64,000 nucleotides of DNA from Salinicola peritrichatus (lineage in GTDB: Bacteria; Pseudomonadota; Gammaproteobacteria; Pseudomonadales; Halomonadaceae), in NCBI RefSeq assembly GCF_003206715.1, contig NZ_PZJU01000010.1:62001-126000 (forward strand). Reading direction: 5' to 3'. Under the pieces are notes generated by a model that was not told the origin of the DNA, did not search any database, and saw nothing but the letters and a program-made list of their open reading frames with translations. Position numbers and translations under genes: made by a program. Positions 1 through 10,991 of the stretch are shown here, piece after piece. Position 1 is the first letter of the stretch. Each line of letters starts with the position of its first letter.

Positions 1-1437
1 AGGGATGTTCATCGAGTTGGCAGTACAGATGAACATCACGTCCGACAGATCGTAATCGAGTTCGAGATAGTGATCGTTGAACTTGTCGTTCTGCTCGGGG
101 TCTAGCACTTCCAACAATGCGGATGCCGGATCTCCACGGTGGTCCATACCGATCTTGTCGACCTCATCGAGCAGAAACAGAGGGTTGCGGACACCGGCCT
201 TGCTCATGCGTTGAATCAGCTTACCCGGCAACGAGCCGATATAGGTGCGCCGGTGACCGCGAATCTCGGACTCGTCACGCACACCGCCCAGCGCCAGACG
301 CACGTAACGGCGATTGGTAGCGCGAGCAATGGACTGCCCCAGGGACGTTTTGCCAACCCCCGGTGGCCCGACCAGGCACAGCACCGGCCCCTTGAGCTTT
401 TTGACACGCTTCTGCACCGCGAGATATTCGAGGATGCGCTCCTTTACCTCTTCGAGACCGTAGTGGTCCTCGTCGAGCACCTTGGCGGCGTGGGGCAGAT
501 CATGCTTGACCCGGGTGCGCTTTTTCCACGGCACCGAAAGTACCCAATCCAGATAGGAGCGAACCACGGTCGCCTCGGCAGAGGTCGGCGACATCATCTT
601 GAGCTTTCCGAGCTCCTGGTTGGCCTTGTCGACGGCCTCCTGGGGCATTCCGGCTTCCTTGATGCGCTGCTCGTACTTCTCGGCCTCGTTGGGCACGTTC
701 TCGAGCTCGCCCATCTCTTTCTGGATGGCCTTCATCTGCTCATTGAGATAGTACTCGCGCTGGGACTTCTCCATCTGATCCTTGACCCGTGAGCGGATCC
801 GCTTCTCGACCTGCAGCAGGTCGATCTCGGATTCGATCAATGCCATCAGATGCTCGATCCGGTCGCGGACGCGATCCATTTCCAGCAACTCTTGCTTGTC
901 GTCGATCTTCAGCGACAGGTGGGCGCAGATGGTATCGACGAGACGGCTGGGGTCCTCGATCTCCTGAAGAGACGAAAGCACCTCGCTGGGCACCTTCTTG
1001 GACAACTTGACGTACTGTTCGAACTGGTTGAGCAACACGCGCACCAGCGATTCCTGCTCGCGCTCGCTCAGCGGCTCGCTGTCACGGGGCAAAGCATTGG
1101 CGGCAATAAAGCCCTCGTCATCCTGAAGCACTTCCTGGATGTCGGCCCGAAAGCTGCCTTCGATCAGCACCTTGACCGTACCGTCCGGGAGCTTGAGCAG
1201 TTGCATGATGTCGGCCACGGTGCCGACGCCGAAAAGATCTTCCACGCCCGGGTCGTCATGCGCGGCCTCGCGCTGGGCGACCAGCAGTACGCGTTTGTCA
1301 TTTTCCATCGCCGTTTCGAGGGCACGAATCGACTTCTCGCGCCCGACGAAAAGCGGAATGACCATCTGCGGATAGACCACTACGTCACGTAGCGGCAGAA
1401 GCGGAAGCTTGAGTGTCTGGTCAGAGCTCTGTGCCAT
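1..1437 (-). CDS. lon: ATP-dependent protease Lon (N-terminal 479 residues; gene runs off the window)
   Basis: Lon degrades misfolded and regulatory proteins in the cytoplasm as a homohexamer. The visible part starts [18 protein letters not shown], a typical Lon N-terminus, and holds the N-terminal substrate-recognition domain (about residues 10-200), the helical region and the start of the AAA+ module. Walker [10 protein letters not shown] is near residue 356 and Walker [10 protein letters not shown] near residue 423, matching E. coli Lon spacing. The Ser-Lys protease domain lies beyond position 1. The gene follows clpX on the same strand with a 175-bp gap that has a clpX terminator and a possible heat-shock promoter. 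The gene is cut by the window edge, not truncated biologically as far as can be seen. Confidence 0.97.
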   Translation of the reverse strand, partial: MAQSSDQTLKLPLLPLRDVVVYPQMVIPLFVGREKSIRALETAMENDKRVLLVAQREAAHDDPGVEDLFGVGTVADIMQLLKLPDGTVKVLIEGSFRADIQEVLQDDEGFIAANALPRDSEPLSEREQESLVRVLLNQFEQYVKLSKKVPSEVLSSLQEIEDPSRLVDTICAHLSLKIDDKQELLEMDRVRDRIEHLMALIESEIDLLQVEKRIRSRVKDQMEKSQREYYLNEQMKAIQKEMGELENVPNEAEKYEQRIKEAGMPQEAVDKANQELGKLKMMSPTSAEATVVRSYLDWVLSVPWKKRTRVKHDLPHAAKVLDEDHYGLEEVKERILEYLAVQKRVKKLKGPVLCLVGPPGVGKTSLGQSIARATNRRYVRLALGGVRDESEIRGHRRTYIGSLPGKLIQRMSKAGVRNPLFLLDEVDKIGMDHRGDPASALLEVLDPEQNDKFNDHYLELDYDLSDVMFICTANSMNIP

Positions 1438-1497
1438 TACAGCATTTCCTCGGCAAACATTCGGATGGGTGAGCCACCAGAGCGGCAATTGGAAGGT

Positions 1498-1526
1498 ACG
1501 TGGGGGCTCAACCGAAGGGATACAAG
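1498..1526 (-). promoter_or_regulatory. possible sigma-32 heat-shock promoter of lon
   Basis: On the minus strand a CTTGTAT element is followed after 13 bases by CCCCCACGT, close to the sigma-32 consensus CTTGAAA-N11-15-CCCCATNT. It lies about 60 bp upstream of the lon start, where heat-shock promoters of lon are expected. Motif match only. Confidence 0.4.
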
Positions 1527-1554
1527 TGTGCCCGCCCGGCGCGCGGTTGCCCCA

Positions 1555-1580
1555 TAAAACGAAAGGGGCCCTCAGGCCCC
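1555..1580 (-). terminator. rho-independent terminator after clpX
   Basis: A GGGGCC/GGCCCC stem with a 4-base loop is followed on the minus strand by TTTCGTTTT. It lies 33 bp past the clpX stop and separates clpX from lon. Confidence 0.75.
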
Positions 1581-1612
1581 CTCGCTAGGCACGTTCGAGC
1601 GCGCTACGACGC

Positions 1613-2893
1613 TCATCCGTCCTTGTTGGCCACGCGGCTCTCTTCCTGCTTGGAGTAGATCAGCAGCGGTTCGCTGTCACCCGAGATCACCGAGCCGTCG
1701 ATGACCACCTTGGTCACGCCATCGAGCGACGGGACGTCATACATGGTCTCGAGCAGCACCGACTCCAGAATCGAACGCAGCCCGCGCGCGCCGGTCTTGC
1801 GCTCCATCGCCTTGTGCGCCACGGCACGCAGGGCATCCTCGCGGAAGTCCAGCTCGACCCCTTCCATCTCGAACAGACGGGCGTACTGCTTGACCAGCGA
1901 GTTCTTCGGCTCCACCAGAATCTGGACCAGCGCTTCTTCGGTCAACTCAGTCAGCGTCGCGATGACCGGCAGACGACCGACGAACTCCGGGATCAGACCG
2001 AACTTGACCAGATCTTCCGGCTCGACGTTGGCCAGCATGTCACCGACACCCTTGTCGCTCTCCTTGCTCTTGACGGTGGCATTGAAACCGATGCCACCCT
2101 TCTCGGCACGATCACGAATCACCTTGTCCAGGCCGGCAAAGGCACCACCGACGATGAAGAGAATGTTGCCGGTATCGACCTGCAGGAATTCCTGTTGCGG
2201 ATGCTTGCGGCCACCCTGTGGCGGCACCGATGCAGTGGTCCCTTCGATCAGCTTCAGCAGTGCCTGCTGAACGCCTTCGCCCGACACGTCACGGGTGATG
2301 GAGGGGTTGTCCGATTTGCGCGAGATCTTGTCGATCTCATCGATATAGACAATACCGCGCTGCGCCTTCTCGACATCGTAGTCGCATTTCTGCAACAGCT
2401 TCTGGATGATGTTCTCGACGTCCTCGCCGACATAGCCGGCTTCGGTCAGCGTCGTCGCATCGGCGATGGTGAACGGTACGTTGAGCAGACGCGCCAGCGT
2501 CTCCGCCAGCAGGGTCTTGCCGCTACCGGTCGGACCGATCAGCAGGATGTTGGATTTACCCAGCTCGATGTCTTCGTTCTTGCCACCGCTGCGCAGACGC
2601 TTGTAGTGGTTGTAAACCGCTACCGACAACACCATCTTGGCGCGATCCTGACCGATGACGTAGTCGTCCAGGGTATTGCGGATCTCACGGGGTACCGGAA
2701 GTCGATCTTCGTCGCTCTCGGCATCGGCTTCCAGCACCTCTTCGCGGATGATGTCGTTGCAGAGGTCGACACACTCGTCACAGATGTAGACGGACGGACC
2801 CGCAATCAGCTTGCGAACCTCATTCTGGTTCTTGCCGCAGAACGAGCAGTACAGCAGCTTGCCGTTGTCGTCTTTGCCTTTACCGTCGGCCAT
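1613..2893 (-). CDS. clpX: ATP-dependent Clp protease ATP-binding subunit ClpX
   Basis: ClpX unfolds tagged substrates and feeds them to ClpP. The 426-residue protein has the normal family length. The N-terminal zinc-binding domain has four cysteines (C16, C19, C38, C41). The AAA+ module shows Walker A GPTGSGKT at 120-127, the pore loop GYVG at 153-156, Walker B IVYIDEID near 181-187, and the IGF loop (GGIGFNA) that docks on ClpP. It follows clpP with a 63-bp gap on the same strand, the usual clpP-clpX order. Only the start-codon choice is open to small doubt. Confidence 0.98.
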   Translation of the reverse strand: MADGKGKDDNGKLLYCSFCGKNQNEVRKLIAGPSVYICDECVDLCNDIIREEVLEADAESDEDRLPVPREIRNTLDDYVIGQDRAKMVLSVAVYNHYKRLRSGGKNEDIELGKSNILLIGPTGSGKTLLAETLARLLNVPFTIADATTLTEAGYVGEDVENIIQKLLQKCDYDVEKAQRGIVYIDEIDKISRKSDNPSITRDVSGEGVQQALLKLIEGTTASVPPQGGRKHPQQEFLQVDTGNILFIVGGAFAGLDKVIRDRAEKGGIGFNATVKSKESDKGVGDMLANVEPEDLVKFGLIPEFVGRLPVIATLTELTEEALVQILVEPKNSLVKQYARLFEMEGVELDFREDALRAVAHKAMERKTGARGLRSILESVLLETMYDVPSLDGVTKVVIDGSVISGDSEPLLIYSKQEESRVANKDG

Positions 2894-2956
2894 TCGTGTA
2901 CCTCGTCAGAACGACGGCGCAAGGCGCCGCCGTGTGAAACCTTGCCTCAAACGCTA

Positions 2957-3577
2957 TCAGGATACCGGGCGCTTATCCAGCGTGGCATCGATCAGCCCGT
3001 ACTCCACGGCCTGTTCGCCATCCATGAAGTTATCGCGGTCGGTATCCTGGGCGATCTTGTCGATATCCTGCCCGGTGTGATGCGCCAGGATGCGATTCAG
3101 CTTATGCCGGATCGTCAGGATCTCCCGGGTGTGGATCTCGATATCCGCCGCCTGGCCCTGATAGCCCCCGAGCGGCTGGTGGATCATCATCCGCGAATGC
3201 GGCAGACAGAAGCGCTTGCCCGCGGCGCCACCGGCCAACAGCAGCGCGCCCATGCTGGCGGCCTGACCGATGCATACCGTCGAAACATCCGGCTTGATGA
3301 ACTGCATCGTATCGTAGATGGACATACCGGCGGTGACCGACCCACCCGGAGAATTGATATAAAGGTGGATGTCCTTGTCCGGGTTCTCCGATTCAAGGAA
3401 CAGAAGCTGTGCCACGACCAGGTTGGCCATGTAGTCTTCGACCGGGCCGACCAGGAAGATGACACGCTCTTTGAGCAGACGGGAATAGATATCGTAAGCC
3501 CGCTCGCCCCGGGAGCTCTGTTCCACCACCATCGGGACCAGGCCGCCGGCATTGCTGATGTCAAACTCGTTACGCAT
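2957..3577 (-). CDS. clpP: ATP-dependent Clp protease proteolytic subunit ClpP
   Basis: ClpP is the serine-protease chamber of ClpXP. The start chosen is ATG at 3577 ([12 protein letters not shown]), preceded by TAAGGA; a longer in-frame reading of 37 more codons has no ribosome site and no family similarity. The mature-length 206-residue protein has the catalytic triad Ser108 (in QAASMGA), His133 (in MMIHQP) and Asp182 (in DTDRDN). It lies between tig and clpX in the conserved tig-clpP-clpX-lon order. Confidence 0.98.
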   Translation of the reverse strand: MRNEFDISNAGGLVPMVVEQSSRGERAYDIYSRLLKERVIFLVGPVEDYMANLVVAQLLFLESENPDKDIHLYINSPGGSVTAGMSIYDTMQFIKPDVSTVCIGQAASMGALLLAGGAAGKRFCLPHSRMMIHQPLGGYQGQAADIEIHTREILTIRHKLNRILAHHTGQDIDKIAQDTDRDNFMDGEQAVEYGLIDATLDKRPVS

Positions 3578-3662
3578 CGCGATTTCCTTACATCGGGTGA
3601 TTGTCGGGCCCATCGACCAGCAACCCGGCCTTGGCCGGGTCGCTTCGCTTACCAAGCACCTA

Positions 3663-5024
3663 TCATGCTCTGGAATCGCTCTCATCACTCTCTTCTTCGG
3701 CTTCTTCGCCCGCTTCTTGAGACTGCTGAGCGGCCTGCAGCACTTGCTCGTAGCTCATGCTGACGTCCTTAACCTGAGCCTGCTCAAGCAGCTTGTCAAC
3801 GGCCTTGTCTTCGAGCACCGCAGACTTGATCTGATTCTTGAGCTCATCGTTCTTCAGGTACTGCTCGACGACCTGCTCCGGCTGTTGATACTGGCTTGCC
3901 AATTCCTCGGCGCGGGCCCTGATCTCGTCGTCGCTCGCTTCGAGCTCGTTGTGCTTGATCACCTCGGCCAGCAGCAATCCGACCTTGACCCGTGTACGCG
4001 CCTGCTCGGCGAACAGCTCGTTGGGCAGCTGGCTGACGTCGAAGTCTTCACCGAGGCCGAACTGCTGGGCGGCCTGGCGCTTGAGACCTTCGGTCTCCTG
4101 ATCGATCAGCGCCTGGGGCACGGTGATATCGTTGGCCTTCTGCAATGCGTCCAGCGCCTGCTGCTTCACACGGTTCTGGGCGGCCTGCTTGACCTCGCGC
4201 TCCATGTTGCTCTTCACTTCGGCGCGGAACTTGTCGGCATCGCCATCCTCGACGCCGAACTCCTTGATGAATTCCGCATCGAGTTCCGGCAGCGTTTTGG
4301 CAGAGACGGCATGCACCTTGACCTTGAAAGTCGCCTCCTGGCCAGCGAGATGCTCGGCCTGGTAGTCTTCCGGGAAGGTCACGCTGATGGTCTTCTCGTC
4401 ACCCGCCTTGGCACCGACCAGTTGCTCTTCGAAGCCCGGGATGAAACGGTTGGAGCCCAGTTCCAGCTCGTGCCCTTCGGCGGCACCGCCTTCGAACGGC
4501 TCGTCGCCAAGGAAGCCCTGGAAATCGATCTTGACCTGATCGCCAGTCTCCGCCGCCCGCTCGACGGGCTGAAACTCGGCGCGCTGCGTGCGTAGCGTCT
4601 CGATCATGGAATCGATATCGGCTTCGGAAATTTCCGTCTGCGGGCGCTCGATCTCGGCACCGTCGATGCTCTTGAGCTCGATCTCCGGATAGACCTCGAG
4701 CGTGGCGACGAATTCCAGATCCTGGCCGTCCTTGTTGACCGTCGGCTCGATGGAGGGGTAGCCGGCCGGATTCAGGCTCTGCTCGGTGATCGCGCGCACG
4801 TAGTGCTGACGCATCAGCTCGCCCACGACTTCGTTGCGAACGTCCTTGCCAAACCGCTGACGCACGACGGCCATCGGGATCTTGCCTTGACGAAAGCCAT
4901 TCAGACGAACGCGCTTGGCGGTGTCTTGCAGGCGAGCGGCAACGGCCTGATCGACCTCGGCTGCCGGCACCTGAACGGTAATGCGACGTTCGATCTGGGA
5001 TGTCGTCTCAACGGAAACTTGCAT
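3663..5024 (-). CDS. tig: trigger factor, ribosome-bound chaperone and prolyl isomerase
   Basis: Trigger factor binds L23 at the ribosomal exit tunnel and shields nascent chains. The start at 5024 ([14 protein letters not shown]) has an AGAGGATC ribosome site. The ribosome-docking signature GFRQGKIP is at 43-50, the FKBP-type isomerase domain spans about 150-245, and a long helical C-terminal domain follows. The tail is very acidic ([11 protein letters not shown]), in keeping with a halophile. 453 residues, normal for the family. It sits downstream of four tRNA genes on the same strand. Confidence 0.98.
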   Translation of the reverse strand: MQVSVETTSQIERRITVQVPAAEVDQAVAARLQDTAKRVRLNGFRQGKIPMAVVRQRFGKDVRNEVVGELMRQHYVRAITEQSLNPAGYPSIEPTVNKDGQDLEFVATLEVYPEIELKSIDGAEIERPQTEISEADIDSMIETLRTQRAEFQPVERAAETGDQVKIDFQGFLGDEPFEGGAAEGHELELGSNRFIPGFEEQLVGAKAGDEKTISVTFPEDYQAEHLAGQEATFKVKVHAVSAKTLPELDAEFIKEFGVEDGDADKFRAEVKSNMEREVKQAAQNRVKQQALDALQKANDITVPQALIDQETEGLKRQAAQQFGLGEDFDVSQLPNELFAEQARTRVKVGLLLAEVIKHNELEASDDEIRARAEELASQYQQPEQVVEQYLKNDELKNQIKSAVLEDKAVDKLLEQAQVKDVSMSYEQVLQAAQQSQEAGEEAEEESDESDSRA

Positions 5025-5281
5025 AGATGATCCTCTACCGACGGGGGCGTTCTGTGATTGCAACTCGAAAACAAGGGGGCGATTTTATGAATCCCCATGT
5101 CTACTGGCAAGCAGACTTGCGGGGTAAATGGTGCTAAACGGGGCGAAATACAAGGCTAGCGCGGGAAAAATCGGGCGACGCACGCCAAGCCGCGCATCTC
5201 AAGGATGCCCATTGCCTCGGATCGACCGGAATTCGGGCATTCGGCAACGGAAGATAAGTCGGGAAAAATACGGGGAAGAAA

Positions 5282-5357
5282 TGGGGTGGATGATGGGGAT
5301 CGAACCCACGACCACCGGAGCCACAATCCGGGGCTCTACCACTGAGCTACATCCACC
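5282..5357 (-). tRNA. tRNA-His (anticodon GTG), copy 2
   Basis: A 76-base cloverleaf on the minus strand begins GGTGGATGTAGCTCAG, has anticodon GTG in the loop of the CCGGATTGTGGCTCCGG arm, a GGTTCGATCCC T-arm, and an encoded CCA end. The extra 5' G that marks tRNA-His is present and pairs with the discriminator C. Identical to the copy at 5378-5453. Confidence 0.97.
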
Positions 5358-5377
5358 ATTTCTGTATCGCGTCGGTT

Positions 5378-5453
5378 TGGGGTGGATGATGGGGATCGAA
5401 CCCACGACCACCGGAGCCACAATCCGGGGCTCTACCACTGAGCTACATCCACC
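5378..5453 (-). tRNA. tRNA-His (anticodon GTG), copy 1
   Basis: Same 76-base sequence as the gene at 5282-5357, with anticodon GTG and encoded CCA. The two copies are 20 bp apart, a recent tandem duplication or one kept identical by gene conversion. Confidence 0.97.
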
Positions 5454-5505
5454 ACTCCGACTGACATCGACCCGGATCGCCACACACGCCTGACAAAGCC
5501 AAGAG

Positions 5506-5582
5506 TGGCGCGCCCAGCAGGACTCGAACCTGCAACCTACGGCTTAGAAGGCCGTTGCTCTATCCGGTTGAGCTATAGGCGC
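5506..5582 (-). tRNA. tRNA-Arg (anticodon TCT)
   Basis: A 77-base cloverleaf starts GCGCCTATAGCTCAACC, has the anticodon arm ACGGCCTTCTAAGCCGT with anticodon TCT, a GGTTCGAGTCC T-arm and encoded CCA. It reads AGA codons. Part of the Pro-Arg-His-His cluster transcribed toward tig. Confidence 0.96.
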
Positions 5583-5625
5583 ATTCCAATACCGGCTGCA
5601 TCCTCACCGAACATCGCGGCCGATC

Positions 5626-5702
5626 TGGTCGGGGTAGAGGGATTTGAACCCCCGACATCCTGCTCCCAAAGCAGGCGCGCTACCAGACTGCGCTATACCC
5701 CG
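5626..5702 (-). tRNA. tRNA-Pro (anticodon TGG)
   Basis: A 77-base cloverleaf starts CGGGGTATAGCGCAG, has anticodon TGG within CCTGCTTTGGGAGCAGG, the GGTTCAAATCC T-arm and encoded CCA. It is first in the four-gene tRNA unit. Confidence 0.96.
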
Positions 5703-5948
5703 TCGCGACGCGATTCGTGCCCGATGACTCCACGAGCCCCTCGATGCGCTGCGTATTCTACGGATCCTTTCTGTCGGGTCAAGCCTTTACGTGAATTCAT
5801 GAGCCCGGATGAATACCCGGAAAGCGCTCCTTCAGGGCCGCCCTATTGCCCCCATCGACAACGCGCGTTGACTGCGTTCTCAGGCATGCGAAAATTGCCA
5901 CCTTCGTCGGCTCCCACCGACATCCTCGTGACTCAGAAAGGAAAGTCG

Positions 5949-6809
5949 ATGACCGCTCAGTTGATCGACGGCAAGCGCATTGCCGGCGCCATCCGCCAAC
6001 AGGTCAAGAACGCGGTGGATCAGCGTATTCACCAGGGGCTGCGTCGGCCCGGACTCGCCGTCATACTCGTAGGCCATGATCCGGCTTCCGAAATCTATGT
6101 CAGCCACAAGCATCGCGCTTGTGAAAGCGCCGGCGTCCTCTCCTTCAGGCATCATCTCGACGCCGACATCTCGCAGCAGGAGCTGGAAAGCGTCATCGAC
6201 CGGCTCAATGCCGATGAAGCCGTCGACGGCATTCTGTTGCAGCTGCCGCTTCCCAGGCATCTCGATGCCAATCCGCTGCTCGAACGCATTCGCCCCGACA
6301 AGGACGTCGACGGTTTCCACCCCTACAACCTGGGACGGCTGGCCCAGCGCTTGCCGCTGCTGCGCCCATGCACGCCGAAGGGCGTGATGACCCTGCTCGA
6401 GCAGAGCGGCATCGCCCTGCGCGGCCTGGAAGCCACCATCGTCGGCGCCTCCAACATCGTCGGCCGCCCGATGGCGCTGGAGTTGCTGCTGGCCGGCTGC
6501 ACCACCACCATCTGCCACCGCTTCACCCGCAATCTCGAGGACAAGGTGCGCCAGGCCGACCTGCTGGTGGTCGCCGCCGGCAAGCCGGGGCTGATCGATG
6601 GCAACTGGGTCAAACCGGGGGCGGTCGTCATCGATGTCGGCATGAACCGCCGCGACGACGGCACGCTGGTCGGCGATGTCGATTTCGACACCGCCGCCGA
6701 ACGCGCCGGCTGGATCACTCCGGTGCCTGGCGGCGTCGGACCGATGACCGTGGCCACGCTGCTGCAGAACACCCTGCAGGCCGCTGAACTTCACGACGCG
6801 TCAGCCTGA
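5949..6809 (+). CDS. folD: bifunctional methylene-THF dehydrogenase/methenyl-THF cyclohydrolase FolD
   Basis: FolD interconverts 5,10-methylene-, methenyl- and 10-formyl-tetrahydrofolate in the cytoplasm with NADP. The start at 5949 (MTAQLIDGK) follows AAAGGAAAG; upstream codons in the same frame run into the tRNA-Pro gene and are not coding. The 286-residue protein has the catalytic Lys54 in YVSHKH, the QLPLPRHL substrate motif, PCTPKGVM, the nucleotide-binding [10 protein letters not shown] and the signature [10 protein letters not shown] near the end. It is divergent from the tRNA cluster and leads into mtnN 42 bp downstream. Confidence 0.97.
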   Translation: MTAQLIDGKRIAGAIRQQVKNAVDQRIHQGLRRPGLAVILVGHDPASEIYVSHKHRACESAGVLSFRHHLDADISQQELESVIDRLNADEAVDGILLQLPLPRHLDANPLLERIRPDKDVDGFHPYNLGRLAQRLPLLRPCTPKGVMTLLEQSGIALRGLEATIVGASNIVGRPMALELLLAGCTTTICHRFTRNLEDKVRQADLLVVAAGKPGLIDGNWVKPGAVVIDVGMNRRDDGTLVGDVDFDTAAERAGWITPVPGGVGPMTVATLLQNTLQAAELHDASA

Positions 6810-6851
6810 CACATTCGCCCCAGGAACAAGCAACCAGGAACACGGATCGAC

Positions 6852-7556
6852 ATGCAGACCATCGGTATCATCGGCGCCATGGAGCAGGAAGTCGCCCTGC
6901 TGGCCTCCCGGCTCGAGAACGCGCGCGTCGAGCGCCACCCAGGTGGCACCTTTCACTGCGGCGAACGCCACGGCATCAATGTGGTACTGCTGCAATCGGG
7001 AATCGGCAAGGTCAACGCCACCGTCGGCACGACGCAACTGATGACCCACTATCGGCCGGATGCCGTGATCAACACCGGCTCTGCCGGCGGCTTCGGCAGC
7101 GATCTGGAAGTTGGCGATGTCGTCGTTTCCAGCGAGGTTCGCCATCATGACGTCGACGTCACCGCCTTCGGCTACGAGATGGGCCAGGTTCCCGGCATGC
7201 CGGCCGCCTTCGCCGCCGATCCCGCGCTGATCGAAACCGCCCGCGCCTGCATCGAGGACCTCGGAGAACTGCGGGTGTTCGAAGGCCTGATCTGCACCGG
7301 CGACAGCTTCATGGCCGATCCGGCCCGCGTCGAACTCACGCGCCAGCAGTTCCCGCAGATGCTGGCCGTGGAGATGGAAGCCGCGGCGATTGCGCAGACC
7401 TGCCACCTGTTCGACTGCCCATTCGTGGTCATTCGCGCCCTTTCGGACATCGCCGGCAAGCACTCCAGCCTATCGTTCGAGGCCTTCCTCGAGCGCGCCG
7501 CCACGCATTCGGCCGAGATGGTCGACACCATCGTGGAACGTCTCGCCAAGCGCTGA
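6852..7556 (+). CDS. mtnN: 5'-methylthioadenosine/S-adenosylhomocysteine nucleosidase
   Basis: MtnN cleaves MTA, SAH and 5'-deoxyadenosine to adenine and the thioribose, recycling SAM by-products. The 234 residues match the E. coli enzyme in length. Visible motifs are GIIGAMEQEV at the N-terminus (general acid or base Glu), NTGSAGGF, the VEMEAAAIA ribose-binding motif and RALSDIAG carrying the catalytic Asp. It may share a transcript with folD, and it ends before a bidirectional terminator. Confidence 0.96.
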   Translation: MQTIGIIGAMEQEVALLASRLENARVERHPGGTFHCGERHGINVVLLQSGIGKVNATVGTTQLMTHYRPDAVINTGSAGGFGSDLEVGDVVVSSEVRHHDVDVTAFGYEMGQVPGMPAAFAADPALIETARACIEDLGELRVFEGLICTGDSFMADPARVELTRQQFPQMLAVEMEAAAIAQTCHLFDCPFVVIRALSDIAGKHSSLSFEAFLERAATHSAEMVDTIVERLAKR

Positions 7557-7582
7557 ACGCCGCCGCTCAGCGAGCCAGCAAC

Positions 7583-7614
7583 GAAGAAGCCCGCCAAAAC
7601 CGGCGGGCTTCTTC
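7583..7614. terminator. bidirectional rho-independent terminator between mtnN and cysS
   Basis: A 13-bp perfect stem GAAGAAGCCCGCC / GGCGGGCTTCTTC with loop AAAACC lies between two convergent genes. Confidence 0.85.
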
Positions 7615-7640
7615 GCTTCAGGGGCCGCAATCAACATGCA

Positions 7641-9038
7641 TCACTGCTGCGATTCGAAGCTCCAGCGCGTCCCCTCGCGGGCATCCTTGAGCACGATGCC
7701 CAGCGCAGCCAACTCGTCACGAATTCGATCGGCCTCGGCGAAATCGCGATTGCGCTTGGCCTCGGCTCGCGCCGCGATTCGCGCTTCGATTTCCGCCGCT
7801 TCCATCGGCAAGTCACCGGCACCGGCTTTCAGAAATTCAGCCGGCTCCCGCTCCAGCAGCCCCAATACGCTCGCAAGGCGCTTGAGCTCCTGCCCCAACG
7901 CCCCGGCGTGCGTGGGATCGCTGTCGCGCAAACGGTTGATGTCGCGCGCCAGATCGAACAGTACCGATAGCGCTTCCGGTGTATTGAAATCGTCGTTCAT
8001 CGCCGCGGAGAAACGTTCGGCGTAGACACCCTCGACGTCCCCCTCCGCCAACTCGACGCTATCGAGCGCATGATAGAAACGCTCCAGCGACTTGCGCGCC
8101 TCGACGAGCGACTCCGGCGCATAGTTGATCGGGCTGCGGTAATGACTCGCCACCAATAAATAGCGCACCACCTCGGGATCGTGCTTTTCCAGCACTTCGC
8201 GAATGGTGAAGAAATTGCCCAGCGACTTCGACATCTTCTCGTGATTGACCCGTACCGCGCCGGCATGCATCCACACATTGACGTAGGGCTTGCCGGTGGC
8301 CGCCTCGCTCTGGGCGATCTCGTTCTCGTGGTGCGGAAAGGTCAGGTCCGGGCCGCCGCCGTGGATATCGAAGGTCTCGCCCAGGCAGCAGGTCGACATC
8401 GCCGAGCACTCGATATGCCACCCGGGACGCCCTTCGCCCCAGGGCGACGGCCAACTGGCTTCGCCCGGCTTGGCCGCCTTCCACAACACGAAGTCGAGCG
8501 GGTCCTCCTTGTACTCATCGACCTCGACCCGGGCGCCGGCGCGCATGTCGTCCAGATTGCGGTTGTTGAGCTTGCCGTAGTCGGCGAAGCGGCGCACCCG
8601 GTAGTAGACGTCGCCGTTGTCGGCGGCATAGGCGTAGCCGTTGTCGATCAGCCGCTCGATCATTGCCAGGATATCGGCGATATGTGCCGTCGCCCGCGGC
8701 TCGGCGTCGGGGCGCAGCACGCCGAGCCGCGCTTCATCCTCATGCATGGCCGCGATCATGCGCTCGGTGAGCGAGGCGATCGACTCGCCGTTCTCCTCGG
8801 CTCGCTTGAGGATCTTGTCGTCGATGTCGGTGATATTGCGCACGTAGGTGACATCGAGCCCGGTCTGGCGCAGCCAGCGAGTGATCACGTCGAACGCCAC
8901 CATGACGCGGGCGTGACCGAGATGACAGTAGTCGTAGACCGTCATACCGCACACATACATGCGTAGCTTGCCGGGCTCGATCGGTTTCAGTTCTTCCTTG
9001 CGTCGCGTCAGCGTATTGTAGACCTGCACCGCGCTCAT
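7641..9038 (-). CDS. cysS: cysteinyl-tRNA synthetase
   Basis: Charges tRNA-Cys. The start at 9038 ([16 protein letters not shown]) gives 465 residues, the family size. Class I motifs are HLGHAR (HIGH equivalent) and KMSKSLGNF. Zinc ligands are visible as MYVCGM, WHIECS and PHHENE. The glnS stop is 10 bp upstream, so glnS and cysS are probably cotranscribed. Confidence 0.98.
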   Translation of the reverse strand: MSAVQVYNTLTRRKEELKPIEPGKLRMYVCGMTVYDYCHLGHARVMVAFDVITRWLRQTGLDVTYVRNITDIDDKILKRAEENGESIASLTERMIAAMHEDEARLGVLRPDAEPRATAHIADILAMIERLIDNGYAYAADNGDVYYRVRRFADYGKLNNRNLDDMRAGARVEVDEYKEDPLDFVLWKAAKPGEASWPSPWGEGRPGWHIECSAMSTCCLGETFDIHGGGPDLTFPHHENEIAQSEAATGKPYVNVWMHAGAVRVNHEKMSKSLGNFFTIREVLEKHDPEVVRYLLVASHYRSPINYAPESLVEARKSLERFYHALDSVELAEGDVEGVYAERFSAAMNDDFNTPEALSVLFDLARDINRLRDSDPTHAGALGQELKRLASVLGLLEREPAEFLKAGAGDLPMEAAEIEARIAARAEAKRNRDFAEADRIRDELAALGIVLKDAREGTRWSFESQQ

Positions 9039-9048
9039 TCTCGACCCC

Positions 9049-10779
9049 TCACCCTTGGCCCTGCTGCTTCTGCTGGATCTTGGCCCAGGAATCCTTGAGC
9101 CCCACCGTACGATTGAACACCAGCTTGCCGTCTCGACAGGCGTGACGATCGGCGCAGAAGTAGCCGACCCGCTCGAACTGGAAACGCGCCTCGGGCTCGG
9201 CGTCGGCCAGCGCAGGCTCGCCGATGCCCTGCACGGTGACCAGCGATTCGGGATTGAGGTGATCGAGGAAATCGGCGTCCTTGTCGCGGTCCGGCGCCTC
9301 CTCCAGGAACAGGTTGTCGTAAAGCCGCACCTCGACCGGCACGCCGTGCTCGGCGCTGACCCAGTGGATGACGCCCTTGACCTTGCGGCCTTCCGGATTC
9401 TTGCCCAGGGTGTCGAAATCGACGCTACAGTGCAGCGCCTCGATCTCGCCATCGGCGCCCTTGATCACGTCGTCGCAACGGATCACGTAGGCATTGCGCA
9501 GGCGCACCTCCTTGCCCGGCGCCAGGCGGAAGAATTTCTTCGGCGGCGCTTCCATGAAATCGTCGCGGTCGATCCAGATCTCGCGGGTCAACGGCAGGCG
9601 ACGCGTGCCCATGTCGTCCCGCGCCGGGTGCCCCGGCACCTCGAACACCTCGGCGTGATCGGCAAGCACGTTGGTCAGCACCACCTTGAGCGGATTGAGC
9701 ACGCACATGGCGCGCGGCGCGTTGTCCTCGAGATCCGAACGGATGGCGTAGTGCAGCATCGCGATGTCGACCACGTTGGCCGCGCGGCTGACCCCGGTCA
9801 TGTCACAGAACTTGCGCAGCGAAGCCGGCGTATAGCCGCGCCGGCGCAGGCCGGAGATGGTCGGCATGCGCGGATCGTCCCAGCCATCGACGATGCCCTG
9901 GTCGACCAATAGCTTGAGCTTGCGCTTGGACGTCACCGTGTAGTTGACGTTCATGCGCGCGAATTCGGTCTGACGCGGCTGCGACGGTACCGGCAAATGG
10001 GCCAGGAACCACTCGTAGAGTGGCCGGTGATCCTCGAACTCCAGGGTGCACAGCGAATGGGTGATGCCCTCGATCGCGTCCGACTGGCCGTGAGCGAAGT
10101 CATACGACGGATAGATCTTCCACGTGTCGCCGGTCTGATGATGATGCGCATGGCGAATGCGGTAGAGAATCGGATCGCGCAGGTTGATGTTGGGCGAGGC
10201 CATGTCGATCCTGGCCCGCAGCACCTTGGCACCCTCGGCGAACTCACCGCGACGCATGCGTTCGAGCAGATCGAGGTTTTCGTCGACGCCACGCTCGCGA
10301 TACGGACTCGGTCGGCCCGGCTCGGTCAGGGTGCCGCGATACTCCCGGATCTCCTCGGCGGAAAGATCGTCGACATAGGCTAGCCCTTCGCGGATCAGGT
10401 GCTGGGCCCAGGCGTAGAGCTGATCGAAGTAATCGGAAGCGTAGCGAACCTCGCCGCTCCACTGATAGCCCAGCCAACGAATGTCTTCCTGAATGGCATC
10501 GATATAGGCCTGCTCTTCCTTGGCCGGATTGGTATCGTCGAAGCGCAGATGGCAGCGGCCACCGAACTGCTCCGCCAGGCCGAAGTTGACCCAGATCGAC
10601 TTGGCATGGCCGATATGCAGAAACCCGTTCGGCTCAGGCGGAAAGCGGGTCACGATCGTCGTGGCCTGTCCCGACTCGATCTCGTCACGGATTTGATTAC
10701 GCAAGAAGTTCGGGGCTCCGTTTTGAGCCTCGACCCCGGTTTGCGTTTCGACATTGCCGACGCGGCTTTCGACGCTCAT
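9049..10779 (-). CDS. glnS: glutaminyl-tRNA synthetase
   Basis: Charges tRNA-Gln directly. The ATG at 10779 ([13 protein letters not shown]) gives 576 residues. The N-terminal extension of about 25 residues precedes the conserved [14 protein letters not shown]. Class I motifs are [15 protein letters not shown] and TSKRKLKLL (KMSKS type). The C-terminal anticodon-binding beta-barrels are complete. The ribosome site is weak (GAGG about 15 bases upstream), so a start slightly downstream is possible. First gene of a glnS-cysS unit, divergent from ppiB. Confidence 0.97.
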   Translation of the reverse strand: MSVESRVGNVETQTGVEAQNGAPNFLRNQIRDEIESGQATTIVTRFPPEPNGFLHIGHAKSIWVNFGLAEQFGGRCHLRFDDTNPAKEEQAYIDAIQEDIRWLGYQWSGEVRYASDYFDQLYAWAQHLIREGLAYVDDLSAEEIREYRGTLTEPGRPSPYRERGVDENLDLLERMRRGEFAEGAKVLRARIDMASPNINLRDPILYRIRHAHHHQTGDTWKIYPSYDFAHGQSDAIEGITHSLCTLEFEDHRPLYEWFLAHLPVPSQPRQTEFARMNVNYTVTSKRKLKLLVDQGIVDGWDDPRMPTISGLRRRGYTPASLRKFCDMTGVSRAANVVDIAMLHYAIRSDLEDNAPRAMCVLNPLKVVLTNVLADHAEVFEVPGHPARDDMGTRRLPLTREIWIDRDDFMEAPPKKFFRLAPGKEVRLRNAYVIRCDDVIKGADGEIEALHCSVDFDTLGKNPEGRKVKGVIHWVSAEHGVPVEVRLYDNLFLEEAPDRDKDADFLDHLNPESLVTVQGIGEPALADAEPEARFQFERVGYFCADRHACRDGKLVFNRTVGLKDSWAKIQQKQQGQG

Positions 10780-10991
10780 GGAATGCAGGCAACCTCTATG
10801 GTTCGAATGGGTGATGGGCGCGGATGAACTGACGGATGGCGATGCGCGATGAACGACGCCTCGACGGCAGGTTAACACGCGCCGACGGCGGTTTCTCCCG
10901 CCCGCGCAAAACCGCTATTATAGCGCGACGCGTGCTGCCGGCGCCAAGCCGGCAAGCGCCTGGATATGGCCTCACTTTTTCAGGATTCTCC

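Noticed and set aside
1814-3763. A 649-codon plus-strand frame across clpX and clpP
   Set aside because: It crosses two well-supported genes on the other strand and has no ribosome site or family match.
5128-5948. Open frames running through the tRNA cluster and upstream of folD
   Set aside because: They translate tRNA genes (repeated identical peptide from the two tRNA-His genes), so they are not proteins.
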